DNA of 63,303 nucleotides from Prevotella sp. UBA2444 (lineage in GTDB: Bacteria; Bacteroidota; Bacteroidia; Bacteroidales; Bacteroidaceae): assembly GCA_002342665.1 (NCBI GenBank), contig DDQK01000010.1:65917-129219 (forward strand). Direction: 5' to 3'. Below, one piece after another: positions 1 through 9,266 of the stretch. Below the pieces are notes generated by a model. It was not told where the DNA came from, did no database searches, and saw nothing but the letters and a program-made list of their open reading frames with translations. The stretch's first letter is position 1. Each line of letters begins with the position of its first letter. Both the position numbers and the translations under genes were made by a program.

Positions 1-683
1 CTGACAAAAGAACCGTCCCCCTGATATTTGCGCAGTGCCCTCGTGAGGACGTCGGCCTTATGGCGGATGCCGGGGCTGTCGAGTCCGGCTCCGGCACCGA
101 TGCACTCCTCAAGGGGGATGCCGCAGAGCAGACTCATCCAGATGCTGGAGGGCGAGGTGTTGGCGATGCCCATCTCGCCGATGGAGAGCACGCGGCAGCC
201 CTCGGCGATGCACTCGTCGGTCATGTCGCTGCCCGTCTGGATGGCGCGGTCGAACTCCTCGGGGCTCATCGCCGGCTCGTGGAGGAAGTTGCGCGTGCCC
301 CGGGCTATCTTGCGGTCGATGATGCCGGGCAGGCCGTGGAAGTCGTGGTCTACGCCCACGTCAATGATGCGGAGCGTGAAGCCGTGCTGTCGGCAGAACA
401 TATTGACGCCGCCGCCGCCACGGGTGAAGTTGACCATCTGCTGCCAGGTGACCTCGCGCGGGCTGACGCTCACGCCCTCGCGCTCTATGCCGTGGTCGCC
501 GCCGAAGAGCAGGTGGCAGGGGTGGGCGAGCGACGGTGTGAGAGTCTGCTGGATGAGGCAGATCTGCATGGCCAGCTGCTCGAGTCGTCCGAGTGAGCCG
601 AGGGGCTTGTTGAGGTTGTCGATCTTCTGCTGGATGCGGTCCTGCAGGGTCGTGTCTACGGGGTGGATGTCGAAGTGCTTCAT
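1..683 (-). CDS. cobT: Nicotinate-nucleotide--dimethylbenzimidazole phosphoribosyltransferase, N-terminal part (runs off the window)
   Basis: CobT transfers the phosphoribosyl group of nicotinate mononucleotide to dimethylbenzimidazole (or a related base), giving the alpha-ribazole phosphate of the cobalamin lower ligand. The frame opens with ATG at 683 (MKHFDIHPVDTT) and stays open for 227 codons to the left edge; the family is about 350 residues, so the last third, with the catalytic glutamate, lies outside. Seen in the protein: NKPLGSLGRLEQLA near the start, FGGDHGIEREGVS, and the glycine-rich IGEMGIANTSPSS, all typical of CobT. It begins one base after the cobU stop and is the last visible gene of a GH2-cobS-cobC-cobU-cobT run. 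Cytoplasmic. Confidence 0.93.
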   Translation of the reverse strand, partial: MKHFDIHPVDTTLQDRIQQKIDNLNKPLGSLGRLEQLAMQICLIQQTLTPSLAHPCHLLFGGDHGIEREGVSVSPREVTWQQMVNFTRGGGGVNMFCRQHGFTLRIIDVGVDHDFHGLPGIIDRKIARGTRNFLHEPAMSPEEFDRAIQTGSDMTDECIAEGCRVLSIGEMGIANTSPSSIWMSLLCGIPLEECIGAGAGLDSPGIRHKADVLTRALRKYQGDGSFV

Positions 684-684
684 C

Positions 685-1209
685 TTATTTTATCTTGACT
701 GCTATGCCGCTTACCATGAGTATGACCTCGTCGGCGCGGGCGGCGATGTACTGGTTCATCCAGCCCTCGAGGTCGGTGAATCGGCGCTGGAGGGCGTTGG
801 GGCTGACGCCGCCGGAGCCAATCTCGTTGGTGACGAAGATGTAGGTGGCATCGCGGGCGGTGAAGGCGTCGAACTCGGCCTTGGCGGCGGCGAGGATGGT
901 GGCTGTGGGGGATTGCGGATATTCCGGGTTTTCCGGGGTGATGAGGTTTGTCAGCCAGAGGGTCACGCAGTCGATGACGACTACGCGGCCCGTCAGGTCG
1001 TGGCGGCTCAGATGGCGCTCCTCCTCGATATTGGTCCACTGGGGCCCCCGGCGCTGCTGATGGATGCGCACGCGCTCACGGAACTCGTCGTCCCAGACGT
1101 GGGCCGTGGCCAGGTAGACGGGGTTCGTCGAGAGGCTCAGGGCCAGTTCTTCGGCGTGGCGGCTCTTGCCTGAGCGCTGGCCGCCGGTGATGAGGATGAT
1201 ATGTTTCAT
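685..1209 (-). CDS. cobU: Bifunctional adenosylcobinamide kinase / adenosylcobinamide-phosphate guanylyltransferase
   Basis: CobU phosphorylates adenosylcobinamide and then attaches GMP, producing adenosylcobinamide-GDP, the substrate of CobS. The 174-residue protein has the expected length. The P-loop is GGQRSGKS at residues 9-16, and RVRIHQQRR carries the histidine (about residue 50) that is guanylylated in this family. VVIDCVTLWLTNL and IFVTNEIGSGGVSPNALQR match the conserved CobU core. Its ATG overlaps the cobC stop by four bases (ATGA), and cobT starts one base after its own stop, so the three are translationally coupled. Cytoplasmic. Confidence 0.95.
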   Translation of the reverse strand: MKHIILITGGQRSGKSRHAEELALSLSTNPVYLATAHVWDDEFRERVRIHQQRRGPQWTNIEEERHLSRHDLTGRVVVIDCVTLWLTNLITPENPEYPQSPTATILAAAKAEFDAFTARDATYIFVTNEIGSGGVSPNALQRRFTDLEGWMNQYIAARADEVILMVSGIAVKIK

Positions 1210-1736
1210 AATTCGATGGTCTGTATGCCTCCGAAGGGGGCGAGGTTGTCCCAGGCATGCTCGGCGGTGAAGCGTCCGGCGTAGAGGCCGGCGCTGATAA
1301 GCACGCCGCCGTGGGCAAAGATGGCTACACGGCGATACTCCTGCTGCCGGAGCTCGTCGAGGAAGTTGGCCACGCGCCGGTAGAGGTCGGGGAATCCCTC
1401 ACCGCCGGGCGTCGGCAGGTGCATGTAGTCGTTGTACCACTGCTCTGCGTATGGGCCTTGCAGGTCGTCGTAGCGCTGCATCTCCCACTGGCCCATGTAC
1501 ATCTCCTTCAGCCGGTTGTCGAGCCGGGGGCGGGGGTAGCCGCAGTAGGCGGCCAGACGGGTGGCACGGGTCAGGGGCGATGAGAATACCTGGTCGAAGG
1601 GCTCGTATTCGGCGAGGGCCTGTTTAGTGACGGCGGCCTCCTGCTCGAAGGTCTCGGCCACGGGCACGTCGCTCTGCCCGTAGCAGGTGCCCCGGGGCAC
1701 GTCGACGCTGGTATGTCGGATCAATATTACTTCCAT
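1206..1736 (-). CDS. cobC: Alpha-ribazole phosphatase-like histidine phosphatase
   Basis: A histidine phosphatase of 176 residues, probably removing the phosphate from alpha-ribazole phosphate or from cobalamin phosphate. LIRHTSVD holds the phospho-accepting His8 (RHT instead of the common RHG), RLKEMYMGQWE holds the likely proton donor Glu78, and IFAHGGV holds the second histidine, His142. The ATG at 1736 was chosen because the upstream reading frame is only the antisense-like tail inside cobS and the protein there has no family similarity. It overlaps the end of cobS by 10 bases and the start of cobU by 4. The family is broad; the specific role rests on the position between cobS and cobU. 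Confidence 0.88.
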   Translation of the reverse strand: MEVILIRHTSVDVPRGTCYGQSDVPVAETFEQEAAVTKQALAEYEPFDQVFSSPLTRATRLAAYCGYPRPRLDNRLKEMYMGQWEMQRYDDLQGPYAEQWYNDYMHLPTPGGEGFPDLYRRVANFLDELRQQEYRRVAIFAHGGVLISAGLYAGRFTAEHAWDNLAPFGGIQTIEL

Positions 1737-2533
1737 GGCAATGTGAATATCGGTTGCTGGGCGCAGACGACGAGGTAGACGGCCAGCTCCACCAGCAGGC
1801 AGACGGCTCCGCAGCAGTCGCCGGTGTAGCCGCGCAGTCGGCGCCAGATGAGTAGGTAGAGGAAATACATCACGAGGGCGGGCAGGAAGATGACCGCATC
1901 CCACGAAACGGTGGTCAGCCAGATGAAAGCCGTCATGGGCAGCAGGCCCTGCAGGGCGAGGCTGACGCCCGCGCGGACGCTGGGCTTGCGGTAGACGGTC
2001 TTGGCCTTGGCCTCCTGCTCGCTGCGGGCGTAGGGCATCATGGTGACGAGTTGCGAGGCGACCATCTTGCTGAATGGGTCGGCGGCCAGGATGGCCAGTG
2101 CGGCCACCTCGGGTGCCAGCGAGAGGAGGGCGGCGGCCAGGAGCAGCATGTAGACCAGAAGTCCCAGCACGCCGTAGGTGCCGATGCGGGAGTCCTTCAT
2201 GATGTCGAGGATGCGCTGGCGGTCGCTGCCACCGCCGCCGAAGCCGTCGAGGAAGTCGGCCAGCCCGTCCTCATGGAGCGCTCCGGTGACGAGCAGTCGC
2301 GTGGCGATGGCTGCGATGACGGCCACGGGGTAGGGGAGCCACATGCTGCCGAAGAAGAGTGCCGCCGCCATGCTGCCGCCGGTGATCCATCCCGCCAGCG
2401 GCCAGTGCTCGACGACGGTCGCGTAGCACTCGCGGGGCGGCTGATGGAGCCGCCAGAAGGGCAGGCGGGTGAAGAAGATGAGCGCGGCCCAGATGCGGTC
2501 GTACCATCGGGTGCTGTCGATGCTTGTCTGCAT
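1727..2533 (-). CDS. cobS: Adenosylcobinamide-GDP ribazoletransferase (cobalamin synthase)
   Basis: CobS joins adenosylcobinamide-GDP with alpha-ribazole (phosphate), the last assembly step of adenosylcobalamin, in the inner membrane. The 268-residue protein has several hydrophobic segments and the family signature ALHEDGLADFLDGFGGG near residue 90, followed by DSRIGTYGVLGL. Start at 2533 follows the GH2 stop by three bases, so no promoter fits between them. The C-terminal end reads TGDCCGA, also usual for CobS. The gene heads the cobS-cobC-cobU-cobT set; cobinamide salvage genes and corrin-ring genes are not seen in this window. Confidence 0.95.
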   Translation of the reverse strand: MQTSIDSTRWYDRIWAALIFFTRLPFWRLHQPPRECYATVVEHWPLAGWITGGSMAAALFFGSMWLPYPVAVIAAIATRLLVTGALHEDGLADFLDGFGGGGSDRQRILDIMKDSRIGTYGVLGLLVYMLLLAAALLSLAPEVAALAILAADPFSKMVASQLVTMMPYARSEQEAKAKTVYRKPSVRAGVSLALQGLLPMTAFIWLTTVSWDAVIFLPALVMYFLYLLIWRRLRGYTGDCCGAVCLLVELAVYLVVCAQQPIFTLPWK

Positions 2534-2536
2534 GGC

Positions 2537-5044
2537 TCAGATGGCTTTGATGGTGATGCTCTGGCTCAGGCCGCGCTGCTGGTCGGAGACTTTCAGGGTG
2601 ATGTCGCCGGGCTGGCGGGCGCTGCGGATGATGACCACGAGCTGTCCGCTGAAGAGGCGCATGGTGGGCAGGGTGAAGGACTCCAGGCTGGTGGCGTCGC
2701 CATTGCAGGCGGCCTCGAAGCGGCCTGCGCCCGTCACCTCGAAGGTCAGCTGGTCGGAGGCATCGGGGATGAGGGTGCCCTCGGCATCGGTCAGCGAGAC
2801 GGTGATGAAGGCGAGGTCGGAGCCGTCGGCGTGGAGGAGGGGGGCATCATTGGCCGTCCAGGCGTCGAGCTGCAGCTTGGCGGGCTGGCCGGGGGTCTTG
2901 ATGGTCTGCTCGCCCTGGGGATTGCCGTCGGCATCATAGACTATCACCTTCACCTCGCCCGGCTCATACCTGACGTCGTTCCAGCGCAGACGGTAGCGGT
3001 CGAGACGCTCGGCGGGGTTCTTGGTGATGCGGCCCTGGCTCTTGCCGTTGACGAAGAGTTCGCCCGAGGGGTAGTCGGTGTAGCAGTAGACGGGCGTCAC
3101 CTGTCCGATGCGGTTCTCGCCTTGGCGGGCGTTGCCCTTGCGGGATGCCGGGCGGCCCTTTTCGCGCTTATTGGTGCCCCAACTCCAGTGGGGCAGCAGG
3201 TGGATGGTGTGCTCCTTGGTGTTCCATCGCGAGCGGTAGAGCCAGTAGCGGTCCTTGGGCAGTCCGGCCAGGTCGCAGATGCCGAAGTAACTGGAGCGCG
3301 AGGGCCAGTACTCGTCGTAGGGGGTGGGCTCGCCGAGGTAGTCGTAGCCCGTCCACACGAACTCGCCGATCACCCACGGCTTGTCGTCCTGCTGCACCCA
3401 GTCGTCGTCGGGCAGGTTGCTCCAGGCGCAGTATTCCAGGTCGTAACTCGAGCACTGTCCGTCGGCGGTGAGGATGGCCTTCGGGTCGTAGCCCTTGGCC
3501 CAGGAGGCGAAGCGGGTGTTGTCGTCGGGCCTGACGGGGAACTTATACACGCCCCGGCTGCTGACGGTCGATGCCGTCTCGGAGCCGAGCAGGAATCCCT
3601 GCGGCAGTCCCTTGATATTGTTGTCGTACTTATGTACGCGATAGTTGAATCCCGGCACGTCCATCACCTTGGCCACGCCGCTCTGGATGGATGCCTCGGC
3701 ATGGTCGAGGCCCTGGGTGACGGGGCGCGTGGGGTCGAGGTGGTGGCAGATGTCCTGCAGTCGCTGTGAGATCTCACGACCCTTCTCGCTGCCCTGCTCA
3801 GGTATCTCGTTGCCTATCGACCACATGATGATGCTCGGATGGTTGCGGTTGGCGCGGAGCAGGTTCTCCAGGTCCTTCCCGCTCCACTCCTCGAAGAAGC
3901 GGGCGTAGCCGTTCTTGCACTTGGGGTAGAGCCACATGTCGAACGACTCGGCCATCACCATCATGCCCAGCGAGTCGCAGATGTCCATCTGCATCTGGCT
4001 CGGCATGTTATGGGCCGTGCGGATGGCATCGCAGCCCATCTCCTTCATCGTCTTGATCTGTCGGATGAGAGCGGCCTTGTTGACGGCAGCGCCCAGGGGG
4101 CCGAGGTCGTGGTGCAGGCATACGCCCTTGATCTTGCGGGTCACGCCGTTGAGTTGGAAGCCGCCTTCACGAGACACCTTGATGGTGCGGATGCCGAAGC
4201 GCTGCGTCACCTCGTCGAGCGTGCGGCCGTTCTGCATCAGTCTGATGTGTGCCTTATATAAATAAGGTGACTCCGGCGACCACAGCTGCGGGTGGTCGAT
4301 GGTGAAGGTCATGTGGCACTCGCCGTCGGCACCGGTCTTGCTGACGTGCTCGTGGCCCACCAGGCGGCCCTTGGCGTCGCGCAGTTCCACTTCGAAGCCC
4401 TGTGTCGGCCCCTGCTGACTGCCGCTGCCTACGGTCACGTCGATGGTGGCCTTGTCGCCCTGGAGCGCGGTGGTGCGGATGAAGGTCTTCCAGGGGTCGA
4501 TGTAGTCATTGCCAGTGAGGACGAGTTTCACTGGGCGGTAGATGCCTGCGCCGGGATACCAGCGGCTGCTCTCCTCCACGTTCTTCAGGTCAACCTCCAG
4601 CAGGTTCTCCCCGGCCTTGACGTAGGGGGTGATGTCCACGCGGAAGGCATTGTAGCCGTAGGCCCAGTAGCCAGCCTTCTGTCCGTTGATGCTGACCGTA
4701 GGCTCAGCCATCGCGCCGTCGAAGAGCAGTTCGGCCCGGTTATATCCCTCAGGAATCATCAGCGTGCGGCGGTAGTGGCCCTCGCCGATCCAGGGCAGGG
4801 CGCCCGAGCGTCCGCTCTTCTCCGTGGGCACCTTCTCGCCGTTCTGCTCGATGGCCACCCGCTGCAGGTCCCACTTCTTGTCGAAGGGTCCGCTGATGGC
4901 CCAGTCGTGGGGCACGCTGACGTGCTGCCACGCCTGCCGGTCGTGTGAGAAACTCCAGTTGTCTGTCAATGTGATTTCCTGTCGCTGCTGTGCCAGGGCC
5001 GTCGTGGCGACCGTCAGGAGCGCAGCCAGTAGTCTTGCTTTCAT
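2537..5044 (-). CDS. Secreted glycoside hydrolase family 2 protein (beta-galactosidase type)
   Basis: 835 residues with a signal peptide (MKARLLAALLTVATTALA), so exported to the periplasm or beyond. The order is sugar-binding jelly roll (about 25-180), an immunoglobulin-like GH2 domain (about 185-290), the TIM barrel (about 295-600) and C-terminal Ig-like domains (DUF4982-like; YTDYPSGELFVNGKSQG). WSIGNE carries the acid/base Glu413; GSETAS carries the likely nucleophile Glu489; GEFVWTGYDYLGEPTPY and SSYFGICDLAGLPKDRYWLY are typical of Bacteroidales beta-galactosidases. Substrate is not fixed by sequence: beta-galactoside is most likely. It has its own promoter (5078-5085) and is followed after three bases by cobS, which makes it the first gene of the cobalamin operon. 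Confidence 0.92.
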   Translation of the reverse strand: MKARLLAALLTVATTALAQQRQEITLTDNWSFSHDRQAWQHVSVPHDWAISGPFDKKWDLQRVAIEQNGEKVPTEKSGRSGALPWIGEGHYRRTLMIPEGYNRAELLFDGAMAEPTVSINGQKAGYWAYGYNAFRVDITPYVKAGENLLEVDLKNVEESSRWYPGAGIYRPVKLVLTGNDYIDPWKTFIRTTALQGDKATIDVTVGSGSQQGPTQGFEVELRDAKGRLVGHEHVSKTGADGECHMTFTIDHPQLWSPESPYLYKAHIRLMQNGRTLDEVTQRFGIRTIKVSREGGFQLNGVTRKIKGVCLHHDLGPLGAAVNKAALIRQIKTMKEMGCDAIRTAHNMPSQMQMDICDSLGMMVMAESFDMWLYPKCKNGYARFFEEWSGKDLENLLRANRNHPSIIMWSIGNEIPEQGSEKGREISQRLQDICHHLDPTRPVTQGLDHAEASIQSGVAKVMDVPGFNYRVHKYDNNIKGLPQGFLLGSETASTVSSRGVYKFPVRPDDNTRFASWAKGYDPKAILTADGQCSSYDLEYCAWSNLPDDDWVQQDDKPWVIGEFVWTGYDYLGEPTPYDEYWPSRSSYFGICDLAGLPKDRYWLYRSRWNTKEHTIHLLPHWSWGTNKREKGRPASRKGNARQGENRIGQVTPVYCYTDYPSGELFVNGKSQGRITKNPAERLDRYRLRWNDVRYEPGEVKVIVYDADGNPQGEQTIKTPGQPAKLQLDAWTANDAPLLHADGSDLAFITVSLTDAEGTLIPDASDQLTFEVTGAGRFEAACNGDATSLESFTLPTMRLFSGQLVVIIRSARQPGDITLKVSDQQRGLSQSITIKAI

Positions 5045-5077
5045 TTCAATTTGTAATTAGTTATCAATAATTTGCTG

Positions 5078-5085
5078 CAAAATTA
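5078..5085 (-). promoter_or_regulatory. -7 element (TAATTTTG) for the GH2-cob operon
   Basis: TAATTTTG on the minus strand, 33 bases upstream of the GH2 start, matches the Bacteroidetes -7 consensus TAnnTTTG. A clear -33 TTTG at normal spacing is not present. The intergenic stretch to ilvD is only 127 bases and holds a divergent promoter, leaving no room for a cobalamin riboswitch. Confidence 0.55.
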
Positions 5086-5104
5086 CGAAAATAATCCGAA
5101 AAAG

Positions 5105-5135
5105 TTGGCTGTTTGATAGAATTAGTGTAATTTTG
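5105..5135 (+). promoter_or_regulatory. Promoter for the ilvD operon
   Basis: TAATTTTG at 5128-5135 with TTGG at 5105-5108, 19 bases apart, a near match to the Bacteroidetes TTTG-N19-TAnnTTTG pattern. The -7 box lies upstream of ATG 5172 and overlaps an earlier in-frame alternative start at 5133, which is therefore rejected. Confidence 0.6.
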
Positions 5136-5171
5136 CAGCTAATTTTCGGAATTAAGACACTTTGTATATAT

Positions 5172-6974
5172 ATGAAGCATCAGTTGAGAAGTGCGGTATG
5201 CACAGAAGGTAGAAGAATGGCTGGGGCGCGGGCGCTCTGGGTGGCCACGGGTATGAAGCATGAGCAGTTCGGCAAGCCAATCATTGCCATCGTCAACTCA
5301 TTCACGCAGTTTGTGCCAGGTCATACCCATCTGCACGAGATAGGCCAGATAGTGAAGGAAGAAATCGAGAAGATGGGCTGCTTTGCGGCTGAGTTCAATA
5401 CGATTGCCATCGACGACGGTATCGCCATGGGCCACGACGGTATGCTCTACTCGCTGCCCTCGCGCGACATCATCGCCGACTCGGTGGAGTATATGGTCAA
5501 TGCCCACAAGGCCGACGCCATGATCTGTATCTCCAACTGCGACAAGGTGACGCCCGGCATGCTGATGGCATCGATGCGCCTGAACATCCCGACGGTATTC
5601 TGTTCGGGTGGCCCCATGGAGGCCGGCAAATGGCGCGGCGAAAACGCCGACCTCATCACGGCCATGGTGAAGGGTGCCGATCCCTCGGTCACCGACGAGG
5701 AGATTGAGGAGATTGAGCATTGTGCATGCCCTGGCTGCGGATCGTGCTCAGGCATGTTCACCGCCAACTCGATGAACTCGCTCACCGAGGCCATCGGACT
5801 CTCGCTGCCTGGCAATGGTACGATCCTGGCCACACATACGAACCGCATCGAGTTGTTCAAGGCAGCAGCCCGTCAGGTGGTGAAGAATGCCTTCGCCTAC
5901 TATGAGGACGGCGACGAGAGCGTGCTGCCACGCTCGATTGCCACTCGCAAGGCATTCATGAACGCCATGGCCCTCGACATTGCTATGGGCGGCTCCACCA
6001 ATACCGTGCTCCATCTGCTGGCCGTGGCCCAGGAGGCCGGTACCGACTTCACGATGAAGGATATCGACGAACTCTCCCGCCGCGTGCCTTGTCTCTGCAA
6101 GTTGGCTCCGAACACACAGAAGTACTCTGTGCAGGAGTGTGGACGTGCCGGCGGTATTCTCGGTATTCTCAACGAACTGAATAAAGGTGGGCTCATCGAC
6201 GGCTCTGCCATCCGTGTGGACGGCATGACGCTCGGCGAGGCCATCAAGAAATACAGCATCGTCGACGGCAACGTCGATCCGGAGGCCAACCGCATCTATC
6301 AGTCGGCCCCGGGCAACCGATTCTCTACGAAGATGGGGTCGCAGTCGGAAGAGTGGGGGACACTCGATACCGACCGCGCGGGCGGCTGCATCCGTGACCT
6401 GGAGCATGCCTATACGAAGGACGGCGGACTGGCCGTACTCTTCGGCAACATTGCCCAGGACGGTTGTGTGGTGAAGACTGCCGGTGTCGACGAGGCCCTG
6501 TGGCACTTCGAGGGTCCTGCCGTGGTGTTCGACTCCCAGGAAGACGCCTGCGAGGGCATCCTCGGCGGACGGGTGAAGAGCGGTGACTGTGTGGTGATTA
6601 CTCACGAGGGTCCCAAGGGAGGCCCCGGCATGCAGGAGATGCTCTATCCCACCTCTTATATTAAGAGTATGCACCTTGGCAAGGAGTGCGCCCTCATCAC
6701 CGACGGTCGCTTCTCCGGCGGCACCAGCGGCCTCTCTATCGGACACATCTCGCCCGAGGCTGCCAATGGCGGTAACATCGGCAAGATCAAGGATGGCGAC
6801 ATCATCGTGATCGACATCCCCTCGCGCTCTATCAGCGTCAAGCTCTCCGACGAGGAACTGGCCCAGCGACCTCATCAGCCGCTGAAGCGTAACCGCCAGA
6901 TATCCAAGGCCCTGCGTGCATACGCTCAAAGCGTTAGTTCGGCTGATAAGGGCGGCGTGAGGATTATCGACTAG
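5172..6974 (+). CDS. ilvD: Dihydroxy-acid dehydratase
   Basis: IlvD dehydrates 2,3-dihydroxy-isovalerate and 2,3-dihydroxy-3-methylvalerate to the 2-keto acids that become valine, leucine and isoleucine. The 600-residue protein follows the Escherichia coli type closely: [40 protein letters not shown] (Cys123) and [18 protein letters not shown] (cysteines around 186-192) for the iron-sulfur cluster, and [14 protein letters not shown] near the end. ATG 5172 is chosen because the promoter covers the upstream alternative. It heads ilvD-ilvB-ilvN-thioesterase-DUF554, with 40 bases to ilvB. Like other members with this cluster it is expected to be oxygen-sensitive, fitting an anaerobe (inference). 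Confidence 0.97.
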   Translation: MKHQLRSAVCTEGRRMAGARALWVATGMKHEQFGKPIIAIVNSFTQFVPGHTHLHEIGQIVKEEIEKMGCFAAEFNTIAIDDGIAMGHDGMLYSLPSRDIIADSVEYMVNAHKADAMICISNCDKVTPGMLMASMRLNIPTVFCSGGPMEAGKWRGENADLITAMVKGADPSVTDEEIEEIEHCACPGCGSCSGMFTANSMNSLTEAIGLSLPGNGTILATHTNRIELFKAAARQVVKNAFAYYEDGDESVLPRSIATRKAFMNAMALDIAMGGSTNTVLHLLAVAQEAGTDFTMKDIDELSRRVPCLCKLAPNTQKYSVQECGRAGGILGILNELNKGGLIDGSAIRVDGMTLGEAIKKYSIVDGNVDPEANRIYQSAPGNRFSTKMGSQSEEWGTLDTDRAGGCIRDLEHAYTKDGGLAVLFGNIAQDGCVVKTAGVDEALWHFEGPAVVFDSQEDACEGILGGRVKSGDCVVITHEGPKGGPGMQEMLYPTSYIKSMHLGKECALITDGRFSGGTSGLSIGHISPEAANGGNIGKIKDGDIIVIDIPSRSISVKLSDEELAQRPHQPLKRNRQISKALRAYAQSVSSADKGGVRIID

Positions 6975-7014
6975 AGGCACTAGAAATACTAGGAATACTA
7001 GAAAATATTGGAAT

Positions 7015-8724
7015 ATGCTTAAAGACAGAATAACAGGCGCAAAGGCACTGATGCGCGCCCTGCAGGCCGAGGGTGTGAAGGTTATCTTCGGTTACCCTGG
7101 CGGCAGCATCATGCCTACTTACGACGCGCTCTTCGATTACACCCGAGGCGAGAAGAAATGCTTTGACCACATCCTGGTGCGCCACGAGCAGGCGGCCACC
7201 CACGCCGCCGAGGGCTATGCCCGCATCAGTGGCAACGTAGGTGTCGCCCTGGTTACCAGTGGTCCTGGTGTGACGAACACGCTGACAGGTATCGCCGATG
7301 CTATGCTCGACTCCACGCCGATTGTAGTCATTGCCGGACAGGTGCCTATCTCGGCCCTCGGTACCGATGCCTTCCAGGAGGTAGACCTTGTGGGCGTGGC
7401 CCAGCCTATCTCCAAGTGGAGCTATCAGATACGCCATGCCAGCGATGTGGCATGGGCTGTCAGCCGTGCCTTCTACATCGCCCGCACCGGGCGTCCGGGG
7501 CCTGTGGTACTCGACTTTGCCAAGAATGCTCAAGTAGAGGAGATAGACTGGGAGCCGATGAAAGTCAACTTCGTGCGCTCCTACGTGCCCTATCCCAAAC
7601 TCGACAATGAGGCCGTGCGCGAGGCCGCCACGCTCATCAACCGCGCGCAGCGCCCCTTGGCACTGGTGGGGCAGGGAGTGGAACTGGGTAATGCCCAGAA
7701 GGAGTTGCTGGCTTTCCTCGAGAAGGCCGACATCCCCGCCGGGCGCACCATGCTCGGACTCTCCGCACTGCCCTCCAACCATCCGCTCAACGTCGGGATG
7801 CTCGGTATGCACGGCAACTATGCCGTCAACCTGAAGGAGCAGGAGTGCGATGTGCTCATCGCCATCGGCATGCGCTTCAGCGACCGTGTGACGGGCAATG
7901 TCAAGACCTACGCCAAGCAGGCCAAGGTCATACACCTCGACATCGATCCCAGTGAGATAGACAAAAATGTGAAGGCCGACGTGGCCGTGGTGGCCGACTG
8001 CCGCGAGTCGCTGCCCGCCATCACCGCCCTGCTGAAGGAGAACAACCATCAGGAGTGGCGCGACTCATTCAAGCCGCTCGACGAGAAGGAGCGCGAGAAG
8101 GTCATTGAGCCGGCCATCCACCCGAAGGAAGGTCCGCTGCTGATGGGCGAGGTGGTACACGAGGTGGCTGAACAGAGTGCTGATGACACTATCCTTGTGA
8201 CGGATGTCGGTCAGAACCAGTTGTTTGCAACCCGTTACTTCAAGTATCATTATAACCGCAGTATATGCACCAGCGGAGGCTTGGGAACAATGGGCTATGG
8301 CATGCCCGCAGCCATCGGTGCAACCTTTGCAGCCCCGCAGCGCACCGTCTGCTGTTTCATGGGCGACGGCGGATTCCAGATGTGTATTCAGGAACTGGGC
8401 ACCATCATGGAGCAGAAGGCTCCAGTGAAGATGATCCTGCTGAACAACCACTATCTGGGCAACGTTCGCCAGTGGCAGGATATGTTCTGGATGAGACGCA
8501 AGTCGTTCACCTACATGCACAATCCCGACTACGGCCCGATAGCTCAGGGCTATGGTATCCCATACGCATGTGTCGTCGACCGTAGCGACCTGCCTGCTGC
8601 CGTCGAAAAGATGCTCACAACCGATGGCCCGTTTATTCTGGAGTGTGCCATCCTTGAAGATGATAATGTGCTGCCCATGACTCCTCCGGGCATGAACGTT
8701 GATCAAATGATGTTAGAAATATAA
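7015..8724 (+). CDS. ilvB: Acetolactate synthase large (catalytic) subunit
   Basis: Thiamine-diphosphate enzyme joining two pyruvates to acetolactate, or pyruvate and 2-ketobutyrate to acetohydroxybutyrate, the first common step of branched-chain amino acid synthesis. 569 residues. GYPGGSIMPTYDAL and HEQAATHAAEGYAR (catalytic Glu58) lie in the N-terminal Pyr domain; MGDGGFQMCIQELGTI with NNHYLGNVRQWQ forms the diphosphate/Mg binding motif in the C-terminal domain. The stop codon overlaps the ilvN start by one base (TAATG), so large and small subunits are coupled. Confidence 0.97.
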   Translation: MLKDRITGAKALMRALQAEGVKVIFGYPGGSIMPTYDALFDYTRGEKKCFDHILVRHEQAATHAAEGYARISGNVGVALVTSGPGVTNTLTGIADAMLDSTPIVVIAGQVPISALGTDAFQEVDLVGVAQPISKWSYQIRHASDVAWAVSRAFYIARTGRPGPVVLDFAKNAQVEEIDWEPMKVNFVRSYVPYPKLDNEAVREAATLINRAQRPLALVGQGVELGNAQKELLAFLEKADIPAGRTMLGLSALPSNHPLNVGMLGMHGNYAVNLKEQECDVLIAIGMRFSDRVTGNVKTYAKQAKVIHLDIDPSEIDKNVKADVAVVADCRESLPAITALLKENNHQEWRDSFKPLDEKEREKVIEPAIHPKEGPLLMGEVVHEVAEQSADDTILVTDVGQNQLFATRYFKYHYNRSICTSGGLGTMGYGMPAAIGATFAAPQRTVCCFMGDGGFQMCIQELGTIMEQKAPVKMILLNNHYLGNVRQWQDMFWMRRKSFTYMHNPDYGPIAQGYGIPYACVVDRSDLPAAVEKMLTTDGPFILECAILEDDNVLPMTPPGMNVDQMMLEI

Positions 8725-9266
8725 TGGAAAAAAAGAAACTTTATACCCTATTGGTCTACTCCGAGAACGTAGCCGGTATCCTAAATCAGGTGACGGCTGT
8801 GTTTACCCGTCGGCAGGTGAACATTGAGAGCCTCAATGTGTCGGCCTCCAGTATTCCTGGTGTTCACAAATACACCATTACAGCCTGGAGCGACGAAGAC
8901 CAGATTATCAAGATAGCGCGGCAGATAGAGAAGAAGATTGATGTGGTGAAGGCCAACTATTTCACGGATGACCAGCTCTTCATCCGAGAGTCGGGCCTTT
9001 ATAAATTGTCCACGGAGAAACTGATGGAGAATCCCGAGATATCACGTACCATCCGTCGCTTCGATGCCTCCATCACCGAGGTTAACCCGACCTATGTCAT
9101 CGTGATGAAATATGGACTCACGGAGGATATCATCTCGCTCTTCCGGGCTCTCGATGCCTTTGGTTGTGTGCTGCAGTACACTCGCTCTGGTCGTATAGCC
9201 GTTACGCGTGGCATGCAGGAGCAAGTCAGTGAATTCTTGGAAGAAAGGGAGAAGCAGAATGGATAA
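8724..9266 (+). CDS. ilvN: Acetolactate synthase small (regulatory) subunit
   Basis: 180-residue regulatory subunit. The N-terminal ACT domain (LLVYSENVAGILNQVTAVF, residues about 8-80) normally binds valine and gives feedback inhibition and full activity to IlvB; a second ACT-like domain follows. Start overlaps the ilvB stop by one base. The 3' end overlaps the next gene, an acyl-ACP thioesterase, by eight bases. Length and layout match the IlvN/IlvH family (ilvH is an equally valid name). Confidence 0.95.
   Translation: MEKKKLYTLLVYSENVAGILNQVTAVFTRRQVNIESLNVSASSIPGVHKYTITAWSDEDQIIKIARQIEKKIDVVKANYFTDDQLFIRESGLYKLSTEKLMENPEISRTIRRFDASITEVNPTYVIVMKYGLTEDIISLFRALDAFGCVLQYTRSGRIAVTRGMQEQVSEFLEEREKQNG

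Noticed and set aside
2051..3769. A long plus-strand reading frame antisense to cobS and the GH2 gene
   Set aside because: It is the mirror of two well-supported genes, has a low-complexity Gly/Val/Ala composition and no recognisable domain.
5045..5171. Possible cobalamin riboswitch in front of the GH2-cob operon
   Set aside because: The stretch is only 127 bases, AT-rich, contains two promoters and no B12-box-like GC-rich structure.
5748..6980. A 410-codon minus-strand frame inside ilvD
   Set aside because: Antisense shadow of a highly conserved gene; no promoter or domain.
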